Assembly (NCBI RefSeq): GCF_015704865.1
Contig: NZ_JADQTO010000006.1
Coordinates: forward strand, 402,264 to 466,263
From: Actinoplanes aureus
GTDB lineage: Bacteria > Actinomycetota > Actinomycetes > Mycobacteriales > Micromonosporaceae
Length of the DNA: 64,000 bases
Direction: 5' to 3'
Shown piece by piece: positions 17,977 through 25,598 of this stretch; within the stretch, counting starts at the first letter, position 1, and each line of letters begins with the position of its first letter. The notes under the pieces are model-generated. The model was given only the letters and a program-made list of their open reading frames with translations. It was not told the origin of the DNA and searched no databases. Both the position numbers and the translations under genes were made by a program.

Positions 17977-18882
17977 ATGTCGCAGTCACTGAGTCGCCGC
18001 CGGCTCCTCGGCGCCGCCGCCGCGGCCGGAGCCGCCGGCACGCTGGCCGTCCCGGGGGTGGCGGCAGCAGGTGGGGGAGGCTCCGTCCACCGGGTGCCGC
18101 GCGATCAGATCAGCGTCCAGCTCTACACCCTGCGTAACCAGCTCACCATCGACCTGGAGGGCAGCCTCGCCGAGCTCGCCGAGATCGGCTACACCCGGGT
18201 CGAGCACGCCGGATTCGTCGGCCGGACCCCGGCGCAGTTCCGCGCCGCGCTCGACGCCGCCGGCCTGCGCGCCACCTCCGGCCACGTCGGCATCCCGCAG
18301 CCGTTCGACGCCGCCACCTGGCAGCGGGCGCTGGAGGACGCCGCCATCGTCGGCAACAAGTTCATCGTCCACCCGTACTTCGGGGCCGGCCCGAACGGGC
18401 CGATCCGGGACGCGGCGGTCTACCGTGCCTTCGCCCAGGACCTGAACCGGGCCGGCGAGCTGGCCCGGCGGGCCGGGCTGAGCTTCGGCTACCACAACCA
18501 CCAGAACGAGTTCTTCCGCCAGTCCGGCACCGACGTGACCGGATTCGACATCCTCACCGGGGAGACCGACCCGCGCCTGGTGCACATCGAGCTGGACCTG
18601 TTCTGGGCGTTCCGTGGCGCCGCCGACCCGGTCGACCTGATCCGCCGGCACCGCGGCCGGATCAGGCAGGTGCACGTCAAGGACCTGAACGCGGCCGGCA
18701 GCTTCGCCGATCCGGGCGCCGGGCTCATCGACTTCGGCCGGATCTTCGAGCGCTCGCGCGAGGCCGGGCTGGTCGAGTACATCGTGGAGCGCGACGACGC
18801 GGGCAGCCCGCCGCGCACCCCGGCGGACGCCCTCGTCACGGCGAAGATCGGCTACGACTACCTGGCCGGATTGCGGTTCTGA
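17977..18882 (+). CDS. Tat-exported sugar phosphate isomerase/epimerase-like protein
   Basis: 301 aa. Twin-arginine signal SRRRLLGAAAAAGAAG with an AxA-type end near residue 30, then a xylose-isomerase-like TIM barrel (AP-endonuclease-2 superfamily). The barrel shows VQLYTLRNQ, TRVEHAGFVG, FGYHNHQNEF (metal-site histidine), HIELDLFWAF, VHVKDLN and a final VERDDAGSP acid. Exported members of this family act on keto-sugars or as epimerases in oligosaccharide degradation. GAGGGGGG lies 5 bases before the ATG. The stop TGA overlaps the ATG of the PQQ dehydrogenase gene by one base, so the two are co-translated and probably act on the same extracytoplasmic sugar. Confidence 0.85.
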   Translation: MSQSLSRRRLLGAAAAAGAAGTLAVPGVAAAGGGGSVHRVPRDQISVQLYTLRNQLTIDLEGSLAELAEIGYTRVEHAGFVGRTPAQFRAALDAAGLRATSGHVGIPQPFDAATWQRALEDAAIVGNKFIVHPYFGAGPNGPIRDAAVYRAFAQDLNRAGELARRAGLSFGYHNHQNEFFRQSGTDVTGFDILTGETDPRLVHIELDLFWAFRGAADPVDLIRRHRGRIRQVHVKDLNAAGSFADPGAGLIDFGRIFERSREAGLVEYIVERDDAGSPPRTPADALVTAKIGYDYLAGLRF

Positions 18883-20942
18883 TGTTCCGCGGCCGGGTGC
18901 TGATCAGCGTCGTCGGCGTGGCCGTGCTGGCCGTGCCGACCGCGGCCGTGGCCCACCCGGGCCACGAGCTGCCGCCCTCCTCCGACTTCCAGAAGGTCAC
19001 CCTCAACGACTTCCCCGGTGAGCCGATGGCGCTCGCCGTGCTGCCGGACCGGCGGGTGCTGCACACCGCCCGGACCGGGCAGGTACGCATCCACGAGCCG
19101 TCCACCGGCCGCAACGTCCTGGCTGCGACGATCCCCGTCTACCAGCACGACGAGGAGGGTGTGCAGGGCATCGCCATCGACGCGGACTTCAGCCGCAACA
19201 AGTGGGTCTACATCTACTACTCGCCGCCGCTGGACACGCCGACCGACGATCCGGCTACCCCGACCGTCAACGAGGGCAACGCGCCCAACGAGGGCACCGC
19301 CGCCGACTGGGCCCGGTTCCGGGGCGTGCTGCGGCTGTCCCGGTTCAAGCTGGTGGGCAACACTCTGCGGCTGAACACCGAGCAGCGGATCCTCGACGTG
19401 CCCACCGACCGCGGGCAGTGCTGCCACGTGGGCGGGAAGATCGACTTCGACCGGGACGGCAACCTGCTGCTCTCCACCGGCGACGACAGCAACCCGTTCA
19501 TGTCCAACGGGTTCGCGCCGATCGACGAGCGGCCGGAGCGCAACCCGGTCTTCGACGCGCAGCGCACCTCCGCCAACACCAACGACCTGCGCGGCAAGCT
19601 GCTGCGCATCAAGGTCGGCCGGGACGGCGGCTACACCGTCCCGCGCGGCAACCTGTTCCGCCCGGGCACGCCGAAGACCCGCCCCGAGATCTACGCGATG
19701 GGGCTGCGCAACCCGTTCCGGTTCACCGTCGATCCGGACACCAACGTGGTCTATCTGGCCGACTACTCACCGGACGCGCGGAACGCCAACCCGGCGCGCG
19801 GCCCGGCCGGGCACGGGCGGTGGATGGCGATCGACAAACCGGCGAACTACGGCTGGCCGTACTGCGTGACGCCGGACATGCCGTACGTGGACTACGACTT
19901 CGCCACCGGGGTGTCGGGCGCGCCGTTCAACTGCGCCGCGCCGGTCAACGAGTCACCCCGCAACACCGGGCTGCGCGACCTGCCGCCGGTGGAGCGCGCC
20001 GAGATCATCTACAGCTACGCGGCTCACCCGGACTTCGGCACCGGTGGCATCGGCCCGATGGGTGGCCCGGCGTACGACTACTCCCGGTGGTCGAGGTCGC
20101 CGTTCAAGTGGCCGGAGACCTTCGACGGGCTGCCGCTGTTCGCCGAGTGGACCCGTGACTTCGTCAAGGCGTTCCACCTGGACCAGCGCAACCAGGTCAC
20201 CCAGATCGACCCGGTGCTGCCGGAGATCGTCTTCGACAACCCGATGGACCTGGAGTTCGGCCCGGACGGCGCGCTCTACGTCCTGGAGTACGGCGACGGG
20301 TACTTCAGCGAGAACCCGGACGCCCAGCTCGCCCGGATCGACTACGTCCGCGGCAACCGCACCCCGATCGTGAAGGCGGCCGCCACGCCGACCTCCGGCC
20401 AGGCGCCGCTCACCGTGACGTTCTCCAGCGCCGGCACGGTGGACCCGGACGGCGACCCGCTCCGGTACGCGTGGGACTTCGACGCCGACGGCCGGGTGGA
20501 CTCGCGGGAGCCGAACCCGACGTACACGTTCACGGCGAACGGCAACTACCGGCCGACCCTGAAGGTCACCGACAGCACCGGCCGGTCCGCGTCGGCCGAG
20601 GTGATCCTGCCGGTCGGCACCCTCGCCCCGGTCGTCACGTTCGTGACCCCGGTCGAGGACCAGCCGTTCGAGTTCGGTGACACGGTGACCTACGAGGTGC
20701 AGGTCACCGACGACGCACCGATCAACTGTGCGGCGGTGACCGTGTCGTACATCCTCGGGCACGACGAACACGGGCATCCGCAGTCGACGTCGCAGGGCTG
20801 CACCGGCTCGATCACCACCTTCGTCGACGGCGGGCACGCCGGCGCCGACAACCTCACGGCGGTGTTCTTCGCGTCGTACACCGACACCGGCACGCCGCCG
20901 CAGACCGGCACCGACCAGGTGGTTCTCACTCCGGAGGAGTGA
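18882..20942 (+). CDS. Secreted PQQ-dependent sugar dehydrogenase with PKD domain
   Basis: 686 aa. Sec signal (MFRGRVLISVVGVAVLAVPTAAVAHPG), then a six-bladed beta-propeller of the soluble glucose/sorbosone dehydrogenase type (~40-485; GIAIDADFSRNKWVYIYYSP, CCHVGGKIDFDRDGNLLLSTGDD, EIYAMGLRNPFRFTVDP, MDLEFGPDGALYVLEYG). A PKD domain (~487-580; DPDGDPLRYAWDFDADG) and a C-terminal beta-sandwich (~585-686) with a cysteine pair follow. It is predicted to oxidise a sugar outside the cell using PQQ. Overlap with the isomerase gene indicates a joint pathway. The PKD and beta-sandwich may bind carbohydrate or wall material. Substrate unknown; PQQ supply not visible here. Confidence 0.87.
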   Translation: MFRGRVLISVVGVAVLAVPTAAVAHPGHELPPSSDFQKVTLNDFPGEPMALAVLPDRRVLHTARTGQVRIHEPSTGRNVLAATIPVYQHDEEGVQGIAIDADFSRNKWVYIYYSPPLDTPTDDPATPTVNEGNAPNEGTAADWARFRGVLRLSRFKLVGNTLRLNTEQRILDVPTDRGQCCHVGGKIDFDRDGNLLLSTGDDSNPFMSNGFAPIDERPERNPVFDAQRTSANTNDLRGKLLRIKVGRDGGYTVPRGNLFRPGTPKTRPEIYAMGLRNPFRFTVDPDTNVVYLADYSPDARNANPARGPAGHGRWMAIDKPANYGWPYCVTPDMPYVDYDFATGVSGAPFNCAAPVNESPRNTGLRDLPPVERAEIIYSYAAHPDFGTGGIGPMGGPAYDYSRWSRSPFKWPETFDGLPLFAEWTRDFVKAFHLDQRNQVTQIDPVLPEIVFDNPMDLEFGPDGALYVLEYGDGYFSENPDAQLARIDYVRGNRTPIVKAAATPTSGQAPLTVTFSSAGTVDPDGDPLRYAWDFDADGRVDSREPNPTYTFTANGNYRPTLKVTDSTGRSASAEVILPVGTLAPVVTFVTPVEDQPFEFGDTVTYEVQVTDDAPINCAAVTVSYILGHDEHGHPQSTSQGCTGSITTFVDGGHAGADNLTAVFFASYTDTGTPPQTGTDQVVLTPEE

Positions 20943-20948
20943 GCGAGG

Positions 20949-21302
20949 TCAGGACCTGTTCGCCACCCCGGCCGCACCGCGCAGCCAGGTGGCGAACAGG
21001 TCCGTGTCGATGTCAGCGGGCGTGGCGAGCTTGACCGAGGCCATCCGGCGGGCGCCCGGGGCGAGCCGGCCGGACGTGTCGCCGAGATCCTGCCCGTGCC
21101 AGAAGCCGAACGTCACGTAGTTCTTGTACGCCTTCAACAGGCAGGCCGGCTCACCGCCGAGGAACCAGACCGGGTGGCCGTGGTACATCCGGCTGGTGCT
21201 CTCCGGCAGGGCCGCGTCGATCAGCTCGCGGGTCTTTTCCGCGGTCTCCCGCAGCGGGGCGGGCAGGGCGGCGAGGTAATCAGTGATCGTCATGTGTCTC
21301 AT
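20949..21302 (-). CDS. DUF1801 (YdhG-like) domain protein
   Basis: 117 aa from ATG 21302 (a second ATG at 21293 is possible). The pattern TDYLAALPAPLRETAEKTRELI...PESTSRMYHGHPVWFLGGEPACLLKAYKNYVTFGFW is characteristic of DUF1801, a small alpha/beta fold also found in the Bacillus iron chaperone Fra/YdhG. Cytosolic. It is divergent from the LysR gene with a 78-bp gap holding a 23-bp palindrome, so it is the likely LysR target. Its stop is 6 bp from the stop of the PQQ dehydrogenase gene. The physiological role is not known. Confidence 0.8.
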   Translation of the reverse strand: MRHMTITDYLAALPAPLRETAEKTRELIDAALPESTSRMYHGHPVWFLGGEPACLLKAYKNYVTFGFWHGQDLGDTSGRLAPGARRMASVKLATPADIDTDLFATWLRGAAGVANRS

Positions 21303-21346
21303 GGTGGTCCGCGCCGGTGACCCGACCAAGATCCGATCACGCTACG

Positions 21347-21369
21347 ATCGTTGACCTGGAGTCAACGAT
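21347..21369. promoter_or_regulatory. LysR-type operator: ATCGTTGAC-N5-GTCAACGAT
   Basis: Perfect 9-bp arms (21347-21355 and 21361-21369) around CTGGA, containing the classic LysR T-N11-A spacing. Located in the short divergent gap between the DUF1801 and LysR genes, 11 bases before the LysR ATG. Autorepression and control of the divergent gene is the standard LysR arrangement; its use here is inference. Confidence 0.7.
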
Positions 21370-21380
21370 GGGAAGCCGGG

Positions 21381-22283
21381 ATGCTCGAACGCTACGAGCT
21401 GGAGACGTTCTTGACTCTCGCTCGTGAGCTGCACTTCGGGCGTACCGCCTCGGTCCTGCGGATCTCCACCGGGCGGGTCAGCCATGTCGTCAAAGGGCTG
21501 GAACGCCGGGTCGGCGCGCCGTTGTTCGAGCGCACCAGCCGGGTCGTCCGGCTGACCCCGATCGGCCGCCGCCTCGCCGACGACCTCGCGCCGCTGGTGG
21601 CCGGGATCGAGGACGCGGTACGCCGGGCCGCGGAGTCGGGCCGTGGTGTGACCGGCCGGCTACGGGTGGCGTTCCTGGGGGAGTGGACCGCGCCGCTGCT
21701 GCTGAAGGCCGCCGCCCGATTCGGCTCGCTGCATCCCGACTGCGCGGTCGACGTGGTCGAGGTCCAACTGTCCAACTCGCGGGCGAGCCTGGCCGACGGC
21801 AGCATCGACATGCTGTTCGCCGCGTACCCGTTCGACGGGATGGCCTGCGGCCCGGTGCTGCTGACCGAGGACCGCGTGCTCGCCGTCGCCGCCGATCATT
21901 CCCTCGCGGGTGAACAGTCGGTGTCGCTGGAGGTGCTGGGTGAACACCCGGTGATCCAGTACCCGGCGGTCACCTCGGACGCGTTCAAGCGCGACCGCAC
22001 CCCGGACCGCACGCCGTCCGGCCGGCCGGTGCCGAAGGGCCCCGCCGGCAACAGCTTCTCGGAGATGCTCACACTCGTCGCGATGGGCCGCGGCGTGCTG
22101 CCGGTCGGAGCCCACTCCCGGGCGTATTACCCGAGGCCGGACGTGGTCTACGTGCCGATCAGCGACGCGCCGCCGATCCGGCGTGGGCTGGTCTGGCGGG
22201 AGGCCGCGACCACCGAGCGGATCCGCGAGTTCGTCAGGGCCGCGACTGCTGTCGCGGAGCCCGGACTGCCCGAACGGACCTAA
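21381..22283 (+). CDS. LysR-family transcriptional regulator
   Basis: 300 aa from ATG 21381 (GGGAAG upstream). Winged helix at residues 1-60 (YELETFLTLARELHFGRTAS, VSHVVKGLERRVGAPLFERTSRVVRLT), followed by a LysR effector domain (VTGRLRVAFLGEW, then ~90-290). It binds a small effector not identifiable from sequence. The divergent DUF1801 gene and the intervening palindrome make it the presumed local target. No catabolic operon of obvious identity is attached. Confidence 0.9.
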   Translation: MLERYELETFLTLARELHFGRTASVLRISTGRVSHVVKGLERRVGAPLFERTSRVVRLTPIGRRLADDLAPLVAGIEDAVRRAAESGRGVTGRLRVAFLGEWTAPLLLKAAARFGSLHPDCAVDVVEVQLSNSRASLADGSIDMLFAAYPFDGMACGPVLLTEDRVLAVAADHSLAGEQSVSLEVLGEHPVIQYPAVTSDAFKRDRTPDRTPSGRPVPKGPAGNSFSEMLTLVAMGRGVLPVGAHSRAYYPRPDVVYVPISDAPPIRRGLVWREAATTERIREFVRAATAVAEPGLPERT

Positions 22284-22289
22284 AGAACT

Positions 22290-22342
22290 GTTCATCCGTA
22301 CGGAGTTGACGCACGCGTTGAGTAGTGATTCGTTCACGCGGC
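22290..22342. promoter_or_regulatory. PHO-box-like GTTCA repeats upstream of pit
   Basis: GTTCATCCGTA (22290-22300) and GTTCACGCGGC (22332-22342) resemble the streptomycete PhoP-box unit GTTCAYYYRSG. They are 42 bp apart rather than directly adjacent 11-mers, so the match is partial. Location before a phosphate transporter gene makes PhoP control plausible but unproven. Confidence 0.3.
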
Positions 22343-22441
22343 GGTGAAGTTTGGAAAACAGCAGGTTAACGGGGGCCGAATCTTGTACATGTGCCGTTCC
22401 TGCTATGGCCGCCGGTGGCATGGCTCCGTCACGATCACGGC

Positions 22442-23674
22442 GTGACTGAAACATCCGTGATCTTGGCGCTGGTGGTCCTTACGGCCCTGGCCTTCGATTT
22501 CACCAACGGGTTCCACGACACCGCGAACGCGATGGCCACCTCCATCGCCACCAAGGCGCTACGGCCCAAAACCGCCGTCGCTCTCTCCGGGATACTGAAC
22601 CTGGTCGGCGCCTTCCTCTCCGTCGAGGTCGCGCTGACCGTCACCAACGCCGTCGTCAAGATCCAGGACAAGACCGGTGCGCCCAAGGCCGAACTGCTCG
22701 CCGACGGCGGCAACGGCCTGATGATGATCATCCTGGCCGGCCTGGTCGGCGGGATCATCTGGAACCTGCTCACCTGGCTGTTCGGCCTGCCGTCCAGCTC
22801 GTCACACGCCCTCTTCGGCGGCCTCGTCGGCGCATGCGTCGCCGGCCTCGGCTGGGCCGGGGTCAACTGGAACGGCGACGGTTCGAAGCTCGACGGTGTG
22901 GTCGGCAAGGTGCTGCTGCCCGCCGTGCTCTCCCCGGTCATCGCCGCCCTGGTCGCCGCCGTCGGCACCTGGATCATCTTCAAGATCACTGCCGGGATCG
23001 CGGCCCGCTTCACCGACAAGGGCTTCCGCTGGGGCCAGATCGGCAGCGCCTCGCTGGTCTCCCTCGCCCACGGCACCAACGACGCGCAGAAGACCATGGG
23101 TGTCATCACGCTCGCCCTGATCGCCAGCGGTCACTGGAGCGATCTGGAAAACATCCCGCTCTGGGTCAAGGTCTCCGCGGCCGTCGCCATCGCGCTCGGC
23201 ACCTACCTGGGCGGCTGGCGGATCATCCGTACGCTCGGCAAGGGCCTCACCGACATCAACCCGCCGCAGGGCACCGCCGCGCAGTCCGGCGCCGCCGCGG
23301 TCATCCTCGCCTCCAGCCACCTCGGCTTCGCGCTCTCCACCACCCACGTCGCCACCGGCTCGGTCCTCGGCTCCGGCCTGGGCCGCCCCGGCGCCACGGT
23401 CCGCTGGGCGGTCGCCGGCCGCATGGTCGCCGCCTGGATGATCACCCTGCCCGCGGCCGGCCTGATCGGCGCGGTCACCTGGTGGGTCGGCGACGCGGTC
23501 GGCGGCATGGCCGGCGCGCTCGTCGTCTTCGCCCTGCTCGTCCTCGCGTCCGGCGCGATGTGGCTGCGGTCCCGCTCCGGCCGGATCGACCACGAGAACG
23601 TCAACGACGACTGGGACGGCTCGCCCGACCTCGCCGCCGTCCCCACCCCCGTTCCCGCCGTCGCGGCCAACTGA
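22442..23674 (+). CDS. pit: Low-affinity inorganic phosphate transporter, Pit family
   Basis: 410 aa from GTG 22442; an in-frame GTG at 22391 would add 17 residues that are not membrane-like. About ten membrane helices with the two inverted Pit repeats: FDFTNGFHDTANAMATSIATKAL near the N-terminus and SLAHGTNDAQKTMGVI in the middle, both carrying the family G-x-N-D/H-x-A/Q motif. SSSSHALFGGLVG and STTHVATGSVLG are also conserved. Symports metal-phosphate with protons across the cytoplasmic membrane. No PhoU-like (DUF47) partner is adjacent; instead a 103-aa membrane protein follows after 13 bp. Confidence 0.92.
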   Translation: MTETSVILALVVLTALAFDFTNGFHDTANAMATSIATKALRPKTAVALSGILNLVGAFLSVEVALTVTNAVVKIQDKTGAPKAELLADGGNGLMMIILAGLVGGIIWNLLTWLFGLPSSSSHALFGGLVGACVAGLGWAGVNWNGDGSKLDGVVGKVLLPAVLSPVIAALVAAVGTWIIFKITAGIAARFTDKGFRWGQIGSASLVSLAHGTNDAQKTMGVITLALIASGHWSDLENIPLWVKVSAAVAIALGTYLGGWRIIRTLGKGLTDINPPQGTAAQSGAAAVILASSHLGFALSTTHVATGSVLGSGLGRPGATVRWAVAGRMVAAWMITLPAAGLIGAVTWWVGDAVGGMAGALVVFALLVLASGAMWLRSRSGRIDHENVNDDWDGSPDLAAVPTPVPAVAAN

Positions 23675-23687
23675 GAGGGTTCGCGCC

Positions 23688-23999
23688 ATGCACAATTTCG
23701 GTTTCGCGCTCTCCGGCGCGTGGCAGGTGCTGCTCGCCGGCCTGGCCCTCGGAGCCGGCCTGCCGATCCTGTTCGCCCTCGGCATCCGCTCCCTCGCCTG
23801 GGGCGCCGGCGAAGCCTCGGTCAACCCGAGCGGAGTAACGGCTCCGGGCCCCCGCCGCCCTCTCGGCACGGCGACCGGCTACCTGCTCTTCGCGGTGGTC
23901 GTTCTCGGTGTGGTCCTCGGCATCACGTTCATCGTGGCTGGTGGGTTCGGGTACAAGATGAGCTTCGAGCACATCTACCCGACGTTCATCGCCAAGTAG
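23688..23999 (+). CDS. Small two-helix membrane protein downstream of pit
   Basis: 103 aa, ATG preceded by GAGAGGG. Two hydrophobic helices (about 8-34 and 64-88) separated by a basic, proline-rich loop (APGPRRPLGTATG). It is 13 bp after the phosphate transporter and followed by a strong terminator, so it belongs to the pit transcript. I do not recognise a named family. A role as accessory subunit of the transporter is inference from position only. Confidence 0.75.
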   Translation: MHNFGFALSGAWQVLLAGLALGAGLPILFALGIRSLAWGAGEASVNPSGVTAPGPRRPLGTATGYLLFAVVVLGVVLGITFIVAGGFGYKMSFEHIYPTFIAK

Positions 24000-24009
24000 C
24001 AACCGACGT

Positions 24010-24040
24010 AAGGCCCCGGCGTTTGTGGCGCCGGGGCCTT
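24010..24040 (+). terminator. Hairpin terminator after the pit operon
   Basis: 12-bp perfect stem (AAGGCCCCGGCG at 24010-24021, its complement at 24029-24040) with a 7-base loop, followed by GCGTTTTCCTT. It sits 10 bases after the stop of the small membrane protein and looks like an intrinsic terminator. Confidence 0.85.
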
Positions 24041-24187
24041 GCGTTTTCCTTCGTGGCGCCGGCTCAGTGCCTGGCCGGCTTGGCGTCCGGCCGGCTTAGC
24101 CGGCCGGTGTGCGCTCAGCCGGGATGCGGCTGCGGAGCCGCCGCCTTCGCTGGCCGCCTTCGCCGGCCGCCTTCCGCCGGGCCGGGA

Positions 24188-25282
24188 TCAGACCAGGGTG
24201 CGAGCCAGCACGCCGATGTCCGGGTTGTCGGTGAAGAGGCCGTCGATGCCGGTACGCAGGAACGTCACCTGCTCGTCGATCGCCTTGCCGTACGCGGTGG
24301 GGTCGGTGCCCACCCGCAGCTCAGCCGGCAGGAACTGGTTCTCCGCCCGGAACGTGTACGGGATGACCTTGAGCCCGGCCGCGTGCGCGTCGGCGACCAG
24401 GCTGGTCGGGGCGCCCAGTGTGCCGTCCGCCTTCCGCGGGATGACCTGGCTCTTCTCCGGGCCGATACCGTCCACGAACTGCGACAGCTCCTTGAGCCCG
24501 GCCGGCGTCAGGTAGTCGGCGTAGCTGCGCGGGTCGTTGAACGGGTTACCGGCGGCGCTGCTCAGGAAGACCAGCGGCACCTCGAGGCGGTGCTCGTCGG
24601 CGAGAACCCGCAGGTTGGCCGCCTCGAAGGACTGCACGAACACCTTCGCGCCGCGCCGGTCCAGGCCGTTGCGCCGCAGCGTACGGACGAGCGGCTTCTC
24701 CAGCTCCAGCCCGAGCCGCTGGAAGTAGGTCGGGTGCTTGGTCTCCGGGAACACGCCCAGGTCCCGGCCCAGCTCCCTGGAGAGCCGCTTGCGCAGGTCC
24801 AGGACCTCCTGGAAGGTCGGCACCTCGAACAGCCCGTCGTAGAGGGTGTTCTGCTGGCGGACGGCGGGGATCCGCTCGGTGGCACGCAGCGTCTTCAGCT
24901 CGGCGAGCGTGAAGTCGTGCGTGAACCACCCGGTGACGCTGACCCCGTCGAGCGTCACGGTCCGCTGGCGACCGGCGAACTCCGGCCGCGACGCCACATT
25001 GGTAGTGCCCCCGATCTCGGGTTCGTGCCGGCACACCAGCACGCCGTCCTTGGTGATCACCAGGTCCGGCTCCAGGTAGTCGGCACCCATCCGGGCGGCC
25101 AGCTCGTACGACGCGAGGGTGTGCTCCGGCCGGTAGCCGGACGCGCCCCGGTGCCCCACCACCAGCGGCTTCTTGTCCGGCCGCCCACCGCCGGCCCACG
25201 CGGGCGCGGAAGTGACCCCGGCCAGCACCGGCGTGGCGGCGGCGACCGCGCCCAAGCGCAGCACCTGACGGCGATCTGCCAC
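24188..25282 (-). CDS. glpQ: Exported glycerophosphodiester phosphodiesterase
   Basis: 364 aa. The start is the GTG at 25282 because GGAGG lies 6 bases upstream (a GTG at 25294 would lack one). The signal region (ADRRQVLRLGAVAAATPVLAG) has a twin-arginine-like RRQVLRL and an export cleavage near APAWAGGG. The catalytic domain begins VVGHRGASGYRPEHTLASYE with the TIM-barrel GDPD residues H-R, E (PEHT), and E/D in YLEPDLVITKDGVLVCRHEP. It later shows VFPETKHP and the C-terminal GLFTDNPD. It releases glycerol-3-phosphate from phospholipid- or teichoic-acid-derived diesters outside the cell, consistent with the neighbouring phosphate transporter. Confidence 0.9.
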   Translation of the reverse strand: MADRRQVLRLGAVAAATPVLAGVTSAPAWAGGGRPDKKPLVVGHRGASGYRPEHTLASYELAARMGADYLEPDLVITKDGVLVCRHEPEIGGTTNVASRPEFAGRQRTVTLDGVSVTGWFTHDFTLAELKTLRATERIPAVRQQNTLYDGLFEVPTFQEVLDLRKRLSRELGRDLGVFPETKHPTYFQRLGLELEKPLVRTLRRNGLDRRGAKVFVQSFEAANLRVLADEHRLEVPLVFLSSAAGNPFNDPRSYADYLTPAGLKELSQFVDGIGPEKSQVIPRKADGTLGAPTSLVADAHAAGLKVIPYTFRAENQFLPAELRVGTDPTAYGKAIDEQVTFLRTGIDGLFTDNPDIGVLARTLV

Positions 25283-25598
25283 GTTGTCCTCCACCGAAAT
25301 TCAGGTCCGGCGCTGATCGCCGGATTTCCGATGGCAGTCGACGTTACCGATCCGTCGGAGACCGGACGAGCACATGACGGCCCGGCGAACGCAGCACTAA
25401 TGGTCAATCCCGGACATCCAATGACGGCACGCGGGACCAGGCCGAAACGCCGCCTGCGCCGCTCTCGGCCGGCTGGTGGCGGCGCCGGAATCAGGGCGAC
25501 GTTCCGGTCCGCGTTGCTGTCGGCGGGTTGCTGGCGGCGGGTTGCTGGCGGCGGGATCAGGCCGAAGCTCCGCCCGAGCCAAACGGGGCTGGCGGCGG
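25283..25598. repeat. Intergenic region with degenerate repeats
   Basis: 316 bp without a credible gene. It contains an imperfect direct repeat GCGGGAYCAGGCCGAAR at 25431 and 25551 (about 24 bp each, 120 bp apart), a related CCGGAATCAGGGCGACG at about 25484, and a tandem TTGCTGGCGGCGGG pair at about 25528-25556. The left ~100 bp hold the GDPD promoter region. Repeat arrays of this kind look like slippage-prone intergenic DNA; no function is evident. Confidence 0.5.
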
